Source of the DNA: Phocoenobacter uteri
GTDB taxonomy: Bacteria > Pseudomonadota > Gammaproteobacteria > Enterobacterales > Pasteurellaceae
Assembly (NCBI RefSeq): GCF_900454895.1
Contig: NZ_UGTA01000001.1
Span: 1,984,001-2,048,000 of the forward strand
Direction: 5' to 3'
DNA: 64,000 bases
Part shown: positions 26,109 through 34,401 of the stretch, piece after piece
Numbering within the stretch: position 1 is the stretch's first letter
Layout: each line of letters begins with the position of its first letter
Notes under the pieces: generated by a model
Database searches by the model: none
Told to the model about the DNA's origin: nothing
What the model saw: the letters and a program-made list of their open reading frames with translations, nothing else
Position numbers and translations under genes: made by a program

Positions 26109-27061
26109 GAAAATTAACCGTAATTAGTGCAACTATCTTAGGTTTATCAACTCTGTTTGCATCACAAGCGACTTTCGCTAAAACCAATGAAATTGCTGTG
26201 ATTGTAAAATCAGAAAACTCTAACTTCTGGCAAAATGTTAAAAAGGGAGCGTTAACAGCAGAAAAAGAATTGGGTGGAAAATATACTATTTCATTCCAAG
26301 GTCCACCTGCTGAAACAGATGTTGATAAGCAAGTGGATATGGTTACTAACGCAATTAACCGTGATGTTGCGGGTATCGTATTAGCGGCTTCAGATCCAAA
26401 TGCACTTATTCAACCAGTGAAAAAAGCGTGGGAACATCGTATTCCAGTGGTAATTATTGACTCTGGCATCAACAGTGACGGCAAATATTATCAATCTTAT
26501 CTTGCAACAGATAATTATGCCGCAGGTAAACTTGCAGCAGAAAAATTACTTGCAAAATTAGGAGATAAAAAAGGAAAAATCGGCGTAATGTCTTACACAC
26601 CAGGCTCTGATAGTGCGATTAAACGTGGCGGTGGTTTCATTGACACAGTGAAAAAAGTACAAGGTCTTGAATTATTAGCGACCAAATACTCCGATTCAAA
26701 AATGGAAACCGCACTTAACCAAACAACCGACGTACTCGAGTCTAACCCTGATATCGTTGCAATCTTTGGGGCAAACGAACCAACAGCGGTTGGTATGGGA
26801 CGTGCTGTGAAAGCAAAAGGCTATGCAGGTAAAATTGTTGCAGTAGGCTTTGACGGTAACAAAGCATTACAAGACTTTGTAAGAGATGGAACATTAGATG
26901 GTATCGTGGTTCAATCTTCTTTCCAAATGGGTAAAAAAGGTGTGAATACTATCAGCCGTATCTTAAATAAAGAAAAAGTTGAGAAATTCATTGATACTGG
27001 TGTTGTGTATGTAACAAAAGACAACATTGACTCAGAAGAAGCACAAGGCGTGCTTTACTAG
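26105..27061 (+). CDS. Sugar ABC transporter periplasmic binding protein (RbsB-like)
   Basis: A 318-residue periplasmic solute-binding protein with a Sec signal (about 1-25, QATFA before KTNE). The mature protein has the two-lobed peripla_BP_4 fold: IAVIVKSENSNFWQNVKKGA, GPPAETDVDKQVDMV, VVIIDSGI and VVAVGFDGNKALQDF. It overlaps the permease gene by four bases (ATGA). Likely ligand is L-fucose, inferred from the surrounding catabolic genes. Confidence 0.92.
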   Translation: MRKLTVISATILGLSTLFASQATFAKTNEIAVIVKSENSNFWQNVKKGALTAEKELGGKYTISFQGPPAETDVDKQVDMVTNAINRDVAGIVLAASDPNALIQPVKKAWEHRIPVVIIDSGINSDGKYYQSYLATDNYAAGKLAAEKLLAKLGDKKGKIGVMSYTPGSDSAIKRGGGFIDTVKKVQGLELLATKYSDSKMETALNQTTDVLESNPDIVAIFGANEPTAVGMGRAVKAKGYAGKIVAVGFDGNKALQDFVRDGTLDGIVVQSSFQMGKKGVNTISRILNKEKVEKFIDTGVVYVTKDNIDSEEAQGVLY

Positions 27062-27070
27062 TAAAACGCG

Positions 27071-27093
27071 GATGGCGTAGTACATACGCCATC
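27071..27093 (+). repeat. Hairpin between the binding-protein gene and fucO
   Basis: GATGGCGTA and TACGCCATC form a perfect 9-bp stem with a 5-base loop followed by TTTTA. It may be a partial terminator that lowers fucO expression, or an mRNA 3' end protecting the abundant binding-protein message. Confidence 0.6.
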
Positions 27094-27121
27094 TTTTAAA
27101 AGTAATTGTGGAGTTATTACT

Positions 27122-28273
27122 ATGGCTAACAGAATGATTTTAAATGAAACCAGCTATCACGGCAAAGGTGCAATCCAAAATATCGTGGTAGAAGCAAAAG
27201 CACGTGGTTTCAAAAAAGCACTTGTTGTAACAGATAAAGATCTAATTAAATTTAATGTTGCAAGCAAAGTCACCTCATTATTGGATGAAGCAGGGCTTGC
27301 TTACGAAATTTTTGATGAAGTAAAAGCAAATCCGAGCGTGGATATTATCAAACGTGGTGTTGAAAAATTTAAACAAGCAGGTGCAGATTATTTAATTGCA
27401 ATTGGGGGCGGTTCGCCAATTGATAGCTCAAAAGCAATCGGAATTATCATCAATAACCCAGAATTTAGCGATGTACTTTCCCTTGAAGGTGTCGCACCAA
27501 CTAAGAAAAAATGCGTACCTGTGATTGCTGTCGCTACAACAGCAGGTACAGCCGCAGAAGTAACCATTAACTATGTAATCACAGATGAAGCGAAAAAACG
27601 TAAATTTGTTTGTGTTGATGTGAATGATATTCCAGCGGTAGCGATTGTTGATCCTGATATGATGGCGAGTATGCCAAAAGGCTTAACTGCTGCAACAGGT
27701 ATGGACGCATTAACACACGCTATCGAAGGTTACATCACAAAAGCTGCGTGGGAATTAACAGACGCACTCCACTTAAAAGCAATCGAATTGATTTCTCGCT
27801 CATTACGTAGCTCAGTGAATGGCGAACCAGAAGGACGTGAAGGAATGGCATTAGGGCAATATGTTGCTGGAATGGGCTTCTCTAACGTAGGTTTAGGTGT
27901 GGTTCACTCAATGGCACATCCACTTTCAGCCTATTATGACACCCCTCACGGTATCGCAAACGCTGTATTATTACCTTATGTAATGGACTTTAATAAAGAT
28001 TACACAGGTGAAAAATATCGTGAAATTGCTCGTGTAATGGGCGTGAAAGGTGTTGATGAAATGTCGCAAGCTGAATATCGCAATGCAGCGGTTGAAGCGG
28101 TGAAACAACTTGCAAAAGATGTAGGCATTCCTGAAAAACTTTCAATGATTGACGTGAAAGAAGAAGATTTACCAGCACTTTCTGTTGATGCCTTTAACGA
28201 CGTATGTACAGGCGGAAACCCAAGAGATTGTACCGCAGAAGAAATTTTAGAAGTGTATAAAATTGCGTTTTAG
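27122..28273 (+). CDS. fucO: Lactaldehyde reductase (1,2-propanediol oxidoreductase)
   Basis: Iron-dependent (group III) alcohol dehydrogenase reducing L-lactaldehyde from the aldolase step to propane-1,2-diol, regenerating NAD under anaerobic conditions. 383 residues, starting MANRMILNETSYHGKGAI as in FucO. NAD-binding GGGSPIDSSKAIG and the metal-binding helices DALTHAIEGYITK and GVVHSMAHPLSAYYDTPHGIANA are intact. It ends the fucose operon. Confidence 0.94.
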   Translation: MANRMILNETSYHGKGAIQNIVVEAKARGFKKALVVTDKDLIKFNVASKVTSLLDEAGLAYEIFDEVKANPSVDIIKRGVEKFKQAGADYLIAIGGGSPIDSSKAIGIIINNPEFSDVLSLEGVAPTKKKCVPVIAVATTAGTAAEVTINYVITDEAKKRKFVCVDVNDIPAVAIVDPDMMASMPKGLTAATGMDALTHAIEGYITKAAWELTDALHLKAIELISRSLRSSVNGEPEGREGMALGQYVAGMGFSNVGLGVVHSMAHPLSAYYDTPHGIANAVLLPYVMDFNKDYTGEKYREIARVMGVKGVDEMSQAEYRNAAVEAVKQLAKDVGIPEKLSMIDVKEEDLPALSVDAFNDVCTGGNPRDCTAEEILEVYKIAF

Positions 28274-28333
28274 CCCTCAGTAATAAAAGAGAAGCGGTTA
28301 TATTTTTTATAAAATTTACTCTTTTAGAATAAG

Positions 28334-28366
28334 TCCCAAATGTTAGAGATAATGTTTGGGATTTTA
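28334..28366 (+). terminator. Terminator of the fucose operon
   Basis: TCCCAAA pairs with TTTGGGA across a 14-base loop, followed by TTTTATT. Confidence 0.7.
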
Positions 28367-28631
28367 TTATTTGTAAAATCTCCTCAAAATGTGACCGCTT
28401 ATGATTGAATAAAATTTAGGGATAAGTAACCATAGAACAACATTCAATTATCATTTTCGAGACAAACACCTTATTTATATTTGTCTAAGTATAAGCATAA
28501 AAATGAATGTAGTAAGCGGTCATTTTTTCTGATGAATTTACATTTTTTAACAAATCTCAGCATAAAATTATCTAAAATCAAACAACTTGATTAGTAATCA
28601 ATCAAATGATGAAAAATATATAAAAAACTAT
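28367..28631. other. Intergenic stretch before the tRNA cluster
   Basis: AT-rich and without a convincing gene. It contains uptake-signal-like cores at 28394-28400 (ACCGCTT) and 28514-28520 (AAGCGGT), and an inverted repeat AGACAAA / TTTGTCT at 28460-28486. A further AAGCGGT lies at 28292 just upstream of the fuc terminator. Confidence 0.5.
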
Positions 28632-28659
28632 TTGACATTATTACGTATTCTAGTAATAT
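28632..28659 (+). promoter_or_regulatory. Promoter of the tRNA-Ser/Arg cluster
   Basis: TTGACA (28632-28637) and TAATAT (28654-28659) with a 16-base spacer, 20 bases upstream of tRNA-Ser. Confidence 0.7.
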
Positions 28660-28678
28660 TCGCACCCACAGACCGTGT

Positions 28679-28771
28679 GGTGAGATGGCCGAGAGGCTGA
28701 AGGCGCTCCCCTGCTAAGGGAGTATAGGGTCAAAAACTCTATCGAGGGTTCGAATCCCTCTCTCACCGCCA
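28679..28771 (+). tRNA. tRNA-Ser (anticodon GCT)
   Basis: A 93-base type II tRNA. The acceptor stem GGTGAGA pairs with TCTCACC, the anticodon loop is CTGCTAA, a long variable arm follows, the T-loop is GTTCGAATC, and CCA is encoded. It reads serine codons AGC and AGU. Confidence 0.96.
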
Positions 28772-28787
28772 TTTGTAAATAGAATAT

Positions 28788-28864
28788 GCACCCATAGCTC
28801 AATTGGATAGAGTACTCGGCTACGAACCGAGCGGTTAGAGGTTCGACTCCTCTTGGGTGCACCA
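28788..28864 (+). tRNA. tRNA-Arg (anticodon ACG), copy 1
   Basis: 77 bases with CCA encoded. The acceptor GCACCCA pairs with TGGGTGC, the anticodon loop is CTACGAA (A34 becomes inosine) and the T-loop is GTTCGACTC. Confidence 0.96.
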
Positions 28865-28914
28865 TTTTCTACTTTGCAAATAATGTAAAACGGTTTATAA
28901 TACTTCAAAAATAT

Positions 28915-28991
28915 GCACCCATAGCTCAATTGGATAGAGTACTCGGCTACGAACCGAGCGGTTAGAGGTTCGACTCCTCTTGGGTGCACCA
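28915..28991 (+). tRNA. tRNA-Arg (anticodon ACG), copy 2
   Basis: Identical to the copy starting at 28788. The identity extends a few bases beyond the gene on both sides, making an 88-base direct repeat (28783-28870 and 28910-28997), so this is a recent or gene-conversion-maintained duplication. Confidence 0.96.
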
Positions 28992-29049
28992 TTTTCTTTT
29001 TATCAAATCCCATTTCTTACTCTTAACATTATTAACAAAGTGATTTTTT

Positions 29050-30345
29050 ATGCTTAATTTCGCATATCAAGAACATATTAAAACGTATTATTCAGATACG
29101 GCAAATATCCATTTAGAATTTACAAATTTATCCCAAAATCAGACCGCTGATGTATGTATTATTGGGGCTGGTTTCACTGGTTTATCGACAGCATTAGAAC
29201 TTGCAGAACAAGGCAAAAGCGTGATTGTGCTTGATGGTGCAAGAGTAGGCTTTGGTGCATCAGGCCGTAGTGGCGGGCAAGCCATCAATGGTTTTGAAGA
29301 AGGCATTGAATCTTATATCAAAGAATTAGGGTTAGAAAAAACCCGTAAAATTTGGGATATGTCCCTTGAAGCCTTAGATATTATCCAAGAAAGAATTAAA
29401 AAATATAATATTCAATGCGATTGGCAACAAGGTTATGCAACCTTAGCCTTAAATGAACGTAGAATGGAAGAATTAGTGCTTTCAGAAAAAGTCGCTCGTG
29501 ATATTTTTGATTACAAGCACTCACAAATTTGGGATAAAAACCAGCTGAAACAACACTTAAACAGTGATGTTTACTGTGGGGCATTATATGACAGTCTTTC
29601 TGGGCATTTACATCCTCTTAACTATTGCTTAGGTTTAGCAAAAGCCTGTCAAGATTTAGGTGTGCAGATTTATGAGCATTCGCCAGTGGTTGATCTTGAT
29701 GTTGGTACGAGTAAAATTACGGTTAAAACAGACAAAGCAACGGTTGTCGCAAAAGATGTAGTGTTAGCTACAAATGCTTATATTTCAGAGCTTTCAGATA
29801 GAATTCATTTTGGCATTGCGAAGAAAATTTTACCTGTAGAGAGCTTTATCGTAGCTACTGAACCATTAGAACAAAATGTTGTGGATAGCATTATCAATAA
29901 CGGAATGTCGGTGTGCGACAGTAACTATTTACTTAATTATTATCGTATTAGTGCTGATAACCGTTTATTGTTTGGTAGTGATTCTAGTACTAATGTCGAT
30001 ATGATTGCTAAAATGCGTAGCAATATGTTGAAAGTTTTCCCTCATCTTGAGAATGTAAAAATCAACTATGGTTGGGGTGGCCCTATCGATATGACGCTTA
30101 ATTCTGCGCCACATTTTGGGCGAATTAAACCAAATCTATATTTTGCACAAGGTTTTTCGGGGCACGGTGTTGCATTAACTGGATTAGCAGGTAGAATTAT
30201 CAGCGAAGCAATTTGTGGTAATGATGAAAGATTAGCTATTTTTGAACAATTAAAAGTGCCAAGCGTTTTTGGTGGCAAATTAGTTAAAAAGGCGGCATTA
30301 TTTGTCGGTGTACGTTATTATCGTTTCTTAGATAAATTCTGTTAA
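29050..30345 (+). CDS. FAD-dependent oxidoreductase (PuuB/DadA-like)
   Basis: A 431-residue FAD enzyme of the D-amino-acid-oxidase superfamily, closest in pattern to gamma-glutamylputrescine oxidase-like amine oxidases. The dinucleotide motif VCIIGAGFTGLSTALELAEQG lies near residue 35, followed by the FAD loop GFGASGRSGGQ; the C-terminal FAD segment is FAQGFSGHGVALTGLAGRII. It probably oxidises an amine or amino acid, but the sequence does not say which: no polyamine genes are adjacent. It is followed 15 bases later by map, so the two may be co-transcribed. Confidence 0.82.
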   Translation: MLNFAYQEHIKTYYSDTANIHLEFTNLSQNQTADVCIIGAGFTGLSTALELAEQGKSVIVLDGARVGFGASGRSGGQAINGFEEGIESYIKELGLEKTRKIWDMSLEALDIIQERIKKYNIQCDWQQGYATLALNERRMEELVLSEKVARDIFDYKHSQIWDKNQLKQHLNSDVYCGALYDSLSGHLHPLNYCLGLAKACQDLGVQIYEHSPVVDLDVGTSKITVKTDKATVVAKDVVLATNAYISELSDRIHFGIAKKILPVESFIVATEPLEQNVVDSIINNGMSVCDSNYLLNYYRISADNRLLFGSDSSTNVDMIAKMRSNMLKVFPHLENVKINYGWGGPIDMTLNSAPHFGRIKPNLYFAQGFSGHGVALTGLAGRIISEAICGNDERLAIFEQLKVPSVFGGKLVKKAALFVGVRYYRFLDKFC

Positions 30346-30359
30346 AAAGGTAAATTTTA

Positions 30360-31160
30360 ATGAACAATATTCCAATTAGAACAGCGGCAGAAATTGAAAA
30401 ATTACGTATCGCTTGTAAACTCGCCTCTGATGTTTTAGTTATGATCGAACCCTATGTAAAAGAAGGGGTAACGACAGGTGAATTAGATCGCATTTGTCAC
30501 GATTATATCGTGAATGAGCAAAAAGCGATTCCTGCTTGTTTAAATTATCACGGTTTCCCAAAATCAGTATGTATTTCAATCAATGAAGTGATTTGTCACG
30601 GTATCCCAAGTGATGATAAAAAATTGAAAAAAGGTGATATCGTTAATATTGATGTTACTGTGATTAAAGACGGTTATTTTGGCGATAATTCCAAAATGTA
30701 TTTTGTGGGCGAACCTTCGTTAAAAGATAAGCGTCTTTGTGAAGTGACTCAAGAAGCAATGTATAAAGCGATTCGTGTTGTAAAACCAGGTGTGCGTTTA
30801 AACCAAATTGGTAAAGTGATCCAAACCTATGTTGAAAAAGAAGGGTTCTCTGTGGTTCGCGAATACTGCGGACACGGTATCGGTGTCGAATTCCACTGTG
30901 ATCCACAAGTATTACACTATTATGGTGATGATGGTGGTGTGATTTTACAAGAAGGAATGGTTTTTACTATTGAGCCGATGATCAATGCAGGTAAAAAAGA
31001 GCTGCGTTTAATGAAAGATGGTTGGACAGTAAAAACCAAAGACCGTAGTCATTCAGCACAATATGAGCATCAAATTGTTGTAACAAAAGATGGTTGTGAG
31101 ATTATGACAATTCGTGATGAAGAATTAGAGAGAATTTCACGCGTATTGGTAAACGACTAA
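30360..31160 (+). CDS. map: Methionine aminopeptidase, type I
   Basis: Removes the initiator methionine from nascent proteins using two divalent metal ions. 266 residues. The five metal ligands of the family are visible: Asp in VNIDVTVIKDG, Asp in GYFGDNSKMY, His in CGHGIGVEFHCDP, Glu in FTIEPMI and Glu in QYEHQIVV. The substrate His is in VICHGIPSD. A ribosome site AAAGGTAAA precedes the ATG. Confidence 0.96.
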   Translation: MNNIPIRTAAEIEKLRIACKLASDVLVMIEPYVKEGVTTGELDRICHDYIVNEQKAIPACLNYHGFPKSVCISINEVICHGIPSDDKKLKKGDIVNIDVTVIKDGYFGDNSKMYFVGEPSLKDKRLCEVTQEAMYKAIRVVKPGVRLNQIGKVIQTYVEKEGFSVVREYCGHGIGVEFHCDPQVLHYYGDDGGVILQEGMVFTIEPMINAGKKELRLMKDGWTVKTKDRSHSAQYEHQIVVTKDGCEIMTIRDEELERISRVLVND

Positions 31161-31200
31161 TTTTATAGCGGTTAGATTTTTTCAAAAATTTGCAAATTAG

Positions 31201-31228
31201 ATCTTGCTTTCGGGCAAGATTTTTTTTA
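31201..31228 (+). terminator. Terminator after map
   Basis: ATCTTGC and GCAAGAT form the stem, followed by about eight T. An uptake-like AGCGGT with AAATTTGCAAA lies just upstream (31167). Confidence 0.88.
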
Positions 31229-31323
31229 ATATCAAATTTATTTTAGCCATCTAGATGTCTAAAATAAAAGGTTTAATAGAATAATAAAAATGCAAATACA
31301 ATAACTCTAATGAGGAGAATATC

Positions 31324-32247
31324 ATGAAAAAATCACTTGTTACTTTGGCATTAGCTACATTTTGTGGTTTTGCTGTCGCTAATTCCACCCAATCCAACGC
31401 TTTAGTTTTGCAAACTGATTTTAGCCTACAAGATGGTGCGGTTTCTGCAATGCAAGGTGTGGCTTTTGGCGTGGATCGAGAGATTAAATTATTTAACCTT
31501 ACCCACGAAATTCCACCTTATAATATTTGGGAAGCGTCATACCGTCTTTATCAAACCGCAAATTATTGGCCTGCGGGGAGTGTCTTTGTAAGTGTAGTTG
31601 ACCCAGGGGTTGGCACCGCGAGAAAATCCGTCGTTTTAAAAACGAAAACGGGTCATTATTTTGTTACGCCTGATAATGGAACATTAACTTTGGTTGCAGA
31701 ACATTTTGGCATTGATGAAATCCGTGAAATTGATGAAAAAGTTAACCGCTTAGCAGGTTCAGAAAAATCTTATACTTTTCATGGACGTGATGTTTATGCT
31801 TACACTGGGGCTCGTTTAGCGTCAGGCAAAATTACCTTTGAGCAAGTCGGTAAAAAACTTGAAAATAAGGTTGAAACTATTCCTTATCAAAAAGCGGTGT
31901 TAGAAAATGGTGTGTTAAAAGGAAATATCCCTATTTTAGATATTCAATATGGCAATATTTGGACGAATATCAGTGATGATTTACTAGAAAAATCAGCTAT
32001 TAAAAAAGGCGATACTCTCTGTGTGGAAATCAATGAACGCCAAGAAGATGGGGCAGTTGCGGTACGTTATTCGGGTAAATTACCTTATAAAAGTAGTTTT
32101 GGTGATGTTGCAGAAGGGGGGCCATTGGTTTATCTAAACAGTTTATTAAATGTCTCTTTTGCACTGAATATGGATAATTTCTCAGCGAAACATAATATTG
32201 GTTCAGGTGCAAATTGGAGTGTTGCGGTTAAACAGTGTAATAAATAA
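31324..32247 (+). CDS. Exported SAM hydrolase/halogenase-family protein (DUF62)
   Basis: A 307-residue member of the SAM hydroxide adenosyltransferase (DUF62) family, whose cytoplasmic members cleave S-adenosylmethionine to adenosine and methionine using water. The family triad is present: Asp93 and Arg100 in VVDPGVGTARK and His153 in TFHGRDVYAY, with an N-terminal LQTDFSLQDGAVSAMQG. Unusually, the protein begins with a Sec-type signal peptide (MKKSLVTLALATFCGFAVAN), so it should act in the periplasm. It stands alone between two terminators after a GAGGAG ribosome site. The activity is assigned by family; the substrate outside the cytoplasm is unknown. Confidence 0.85.
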   Translation: MKKSLVTLALATFCGFAVANSTQSNALVLQTDFSLQDGAVSAMQGVAFGVDREIKLFNLTHEIPPYNIWEASYRLYQTANYWPAGSVFVSVVDPGVGTARKSVVLKTKTGHYFVTPDNGTLTLVAEHFGIDEIREIDEKVNRLAGSEKSYTFHGRDVYAYTGARLASGKITFEQVGKKLENKVETIPYQKAVLENGVLKGNIPILDIQYGNIWTNISDDLLEKSAIKKGDTLCVEINERQEDGAVAVRYSGKLPYKSSFGDVAEGGPLVYLNSLLNVSFALNMDNFSAKHNIGSGANWSVAVKQCNK

Positions 32248-32335
32248 AGCGTAAGTGGTGATAAAGAAGCTTAAATGGGCGTATTTTATGCTTGTTTTTT
32301 GAAAGAATGAGGCTTAAATCAATTCTATTTTCATT

Positions 32336-32384
32336 AAAAAAGTCGTTTAATCTCTTATTTTATAAGGAATTAAACGACTTTTAA
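32336..32384. terminator. Bidirectional terminator between DUF62 gene and lipA
   Basis: AAAAGTCGTTTAA pairs with TTAAACGACTTTT across an 18-base loop, with A- and T-runs on the two sides. It lies between convergent genes. Confidence 0.88.
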
Positions 32385-32398
32385 TAAAATTAGTAAAT

Positions 32399-33361
32399 CT
32401 ACTTCACAACCCCACCGCTGGCTTGTAAATCAGCGTGATAAGATGAGCGAACAAAAGGTCCGCAAGCTGCGTGTTCAAAGCCCATTTGTTCTGCTTTTTC
32501 TCTGAAATCATCAAATTCATCAGGGTGTACATAACGATCAACAGGTAAATGGTGACGGCTTGGCTGTAAATATTGTCCAAGAGTTAGCATTGTTACACCA
32601 TTTTTACGTAAATCTTCCATCACTGTCAGAATTTCTTCATTTGATTCACCAAGTCCAACCATTAAACCTGATTTTGTTGGAATATTTGGGAACATTGCTT
32701 TAAATTCTTTCAGTAATTTCAGTGACCACTCATAGTTTGCACCTGGACGAATATCTTTATATAAGCGTGGCACATTTTCTAAATTGTGGTTGAAAACATC
32801 TGGTGGGCTGTCTTTTAATTTTTCTAGTGCTTGCTCGATTCGTCCACGAAAATCTGGTACTAAAATTTCAATTTTAATATCAGGATTTAATTTACGGATC
32901 TCTTTCACACAAGCGGCAAAATGCCCCGCACCACGATCAGGCAGATCATCACGATCCACAGAAGTGATCACAACATATTTTAATTTCATATCCGCAATAG
33001 TTTCTGCTAATTTCAATGGCTCTTCTTGGTCCAGTGGTAAGGGTTTGCCGTGAGCTACATCGCAGAAAGGGCAACGGCGTGTACAGATTGCCCCCATAAT
33101 CATAAAGGTTGCTGTTCCGTGATTAAAACATTCGTGTAAATTTGGGCAACTCGCCTCTTCACATACAGAATGTAGCCCGTGACGACGCATTCCATTTTTA
33201 ATGCTGTCAATTCTTGCCGAATTAGCGGGAAGTTTGATTTTCATCCAGCTTGGTTTTTTTAATAATTCCTGATCGGGATCGATATTTTTTACAGGGATAA
33301 TTGAGGTTTTCGCGGCATCACGATATTTAACCCCTCTCTCCATTTTGAAAGGTGTGCCCAT
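32399..33361 (-). CDS. lipA: Lipoyl synthase
   Basis: Radical SAM enzyme inserting two sulfurs into octanoyl groups bound to lipoyl domains of pyruvate and 2-oxoglutarate dehydrogenases and the glycine cleavage system. 320 residues. The auxiliary cluster cysteines are in CEEASCPNLHEC, the radical SAM cysteines in CTRRCPFC, and the C-terminal tail contains the conserved RSSY. It is 23 bases downstream of lipB. Confidence 0.97.
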   Translation of the reverse strand: MGTPFKMERGVKYRDAAKTSIIPVKNIDPDQELLKKPSWMKIKLPANSARIDSIKNGMRRHGLHSVCEEASCPNLHECFNHGTATFMIMGAICTRRCPFCDVAHGKPLPLDQEEPLKLAETIADMKLKYVVITSVDRDDLPDRGAGHFAACVKEIRKLNPDIKIEILVPDFRGRIEQALEKLKDSPPDVFNHNLENVPRLYKDIRPGANYEWSLKLLKEFKAMFPNIPTKSGLMVGLGESNEEILTVMEDLRKNGVTMLTLGQYLQPSRHHLPVDRYVHPDEFDDFREKAEQMGFEHAACGPFVRSSYHADLQASGGVVK

Positions 33362-33384
33362 TCATTAAATCCTATTTATTTTAA

Positions 33385-34038
33385 CTATTTATTAACAATT
33401 TGGGTGCTATTGTAACCGAGAATTTGTGTAAAGTAATCTACTAATTTTGGTGAAACCTTATCACAATCTGCAAGTTCTTCATTGATAAAGTCTTTTAGTT
33501 GGCACATTTCAAGCCCTGTATAACCACAAGGATTGATATTTTTAAAAGGGGATAAGTCCATATTGATGTTTAGTGCTAAGCCGTGAAAAGAGCAGCCTTT
33601 ACGAATACGCAGTCCTAGTGAGCAAATTTTCTTTTCATTCACATAAACACCGGGTGCATCCGCTTTAGGATGACTTTCAATCCCATAATCCGCTAAGGTT
33701 TTGACGACAGATTGTTCCAGTGCGGTCACTAATTGTCGCACGTTAAAATCTCGCCCTTCGGCTTTGTGACGCTTGATATCAATCAATACATACATCACTT
33801 GTTGTCCTAAACCGTGATAGGTAATTTGTCCCCCACGATCCGATTGTACAACAGGAATGTTGGTTGGATTGAGCAAATGTTCCGGCTTTCCCGCTTGCCC
33901 CTGCGTAAAAACCGCAGGGTGTTGCACTAGCCAGATTTCATCGGTAGTTGAGGCATTGCGATTATCGGTAAATTGCTGCATTTCGTGCCATGTTTGTTGA
34001 TAATCACAAATACCCAGTTGGCGAACGATGAGTTCCAT
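33385..34038 (-). CDS. lipB: Octanoyl-[acyl carrier protein]:protein transferase
   Basis: Transfers octanoate from ACP to the lipoyl domain lysine, the step before LipA. 217 residues. Family motifs are DRGGQITYHGLGQQVMY, the catalytic Lys and Cys in EKKICSLGLRI and INPCGYTGLEMCQL. Its ATG overlaps the last base of the ybeD stop, so the two are translationally coupled. Confidence 0.96.
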   Translation of the reverse strand: MELIVRQLGICDYQQTWHEMQQFTDNRNASTTDEIWLVQHPAVFTQGQAGKPEHLLNPTNIPVVQSDRGGQITYHGLGQQVMYVLIDIKRHKAEGRDFNVRQLVTALEQSVVKTLADYGIESHPKADAPGVYVNEKKICSLGLRIRKGCSFHGLALNINMDLSPFKNINPCGYTGLEMCQLKDFINEELADCDKVSPKLVDYFTQILGYNSTQIVNK

Positions 34039-34331
34039 TAAAGCACCATTCTCACGCCTTCGATTTTTGCAAGATCAGCATAAAGACCTTCAACTTGCTC
34101 AATATTTTCAGCGACGATATCAATAGAAATAGAGCTATAAGTGCCTTTTGAACTTGCTTGTTCACGAGGAATATAATCGCCTTGAATATATTGTTGAACC
34201 ACTTTTACTACATCATCGGCTAAATCATTACGCTTTGCACCGACGACTTTAAAGGTGAAGTTGCACGGAAATTCTAATAAATCTTTTAATTTTTGTTGTG
34301 GTAAATCTTGTAAGTTTACGGATTTTGTCAT
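34038..34331 (-). CDS. ybeD: YbeD-like protein (DUF493)
   Basis: A 97-residue cytoplasmic protein of the DUF493 family with an ACT-like ferredoxin fold (LLEFPCNFTFKVVGA, YSSISIDIVAENIEQVEGLYADLAKIEGVRMVL). Its role is unknown, but it is regularly found beside lipB. It is the first gene of ybeD-lipB-lipA, starting after an AGAGGA ribosome site. Confidence 0.92.
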   Translation of the reverse strand: MTKSVNLQDLPQQKLKDLLEFPCNFTFKVVGAKRNDLADDVVKVVQQYIQGDYIPREQASSKGTYSSISIDIVAENIEQVEGLYADLAKIEGVRMVL

Positions 34332-34401
34332 TTTGTCCTCTTTAAATGAAATACGCTTCCTATTGGAAGCGGTATGATTTTGTATAAAATTTACAAATTT
34401 T

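Noticed and set aside
28650..29013. Open frames antisense to the tRNA cluster
   Set aside because: They are reverse readings of the tRNA genes, which give the familiar spurious peptides seen opposite tRNAs.
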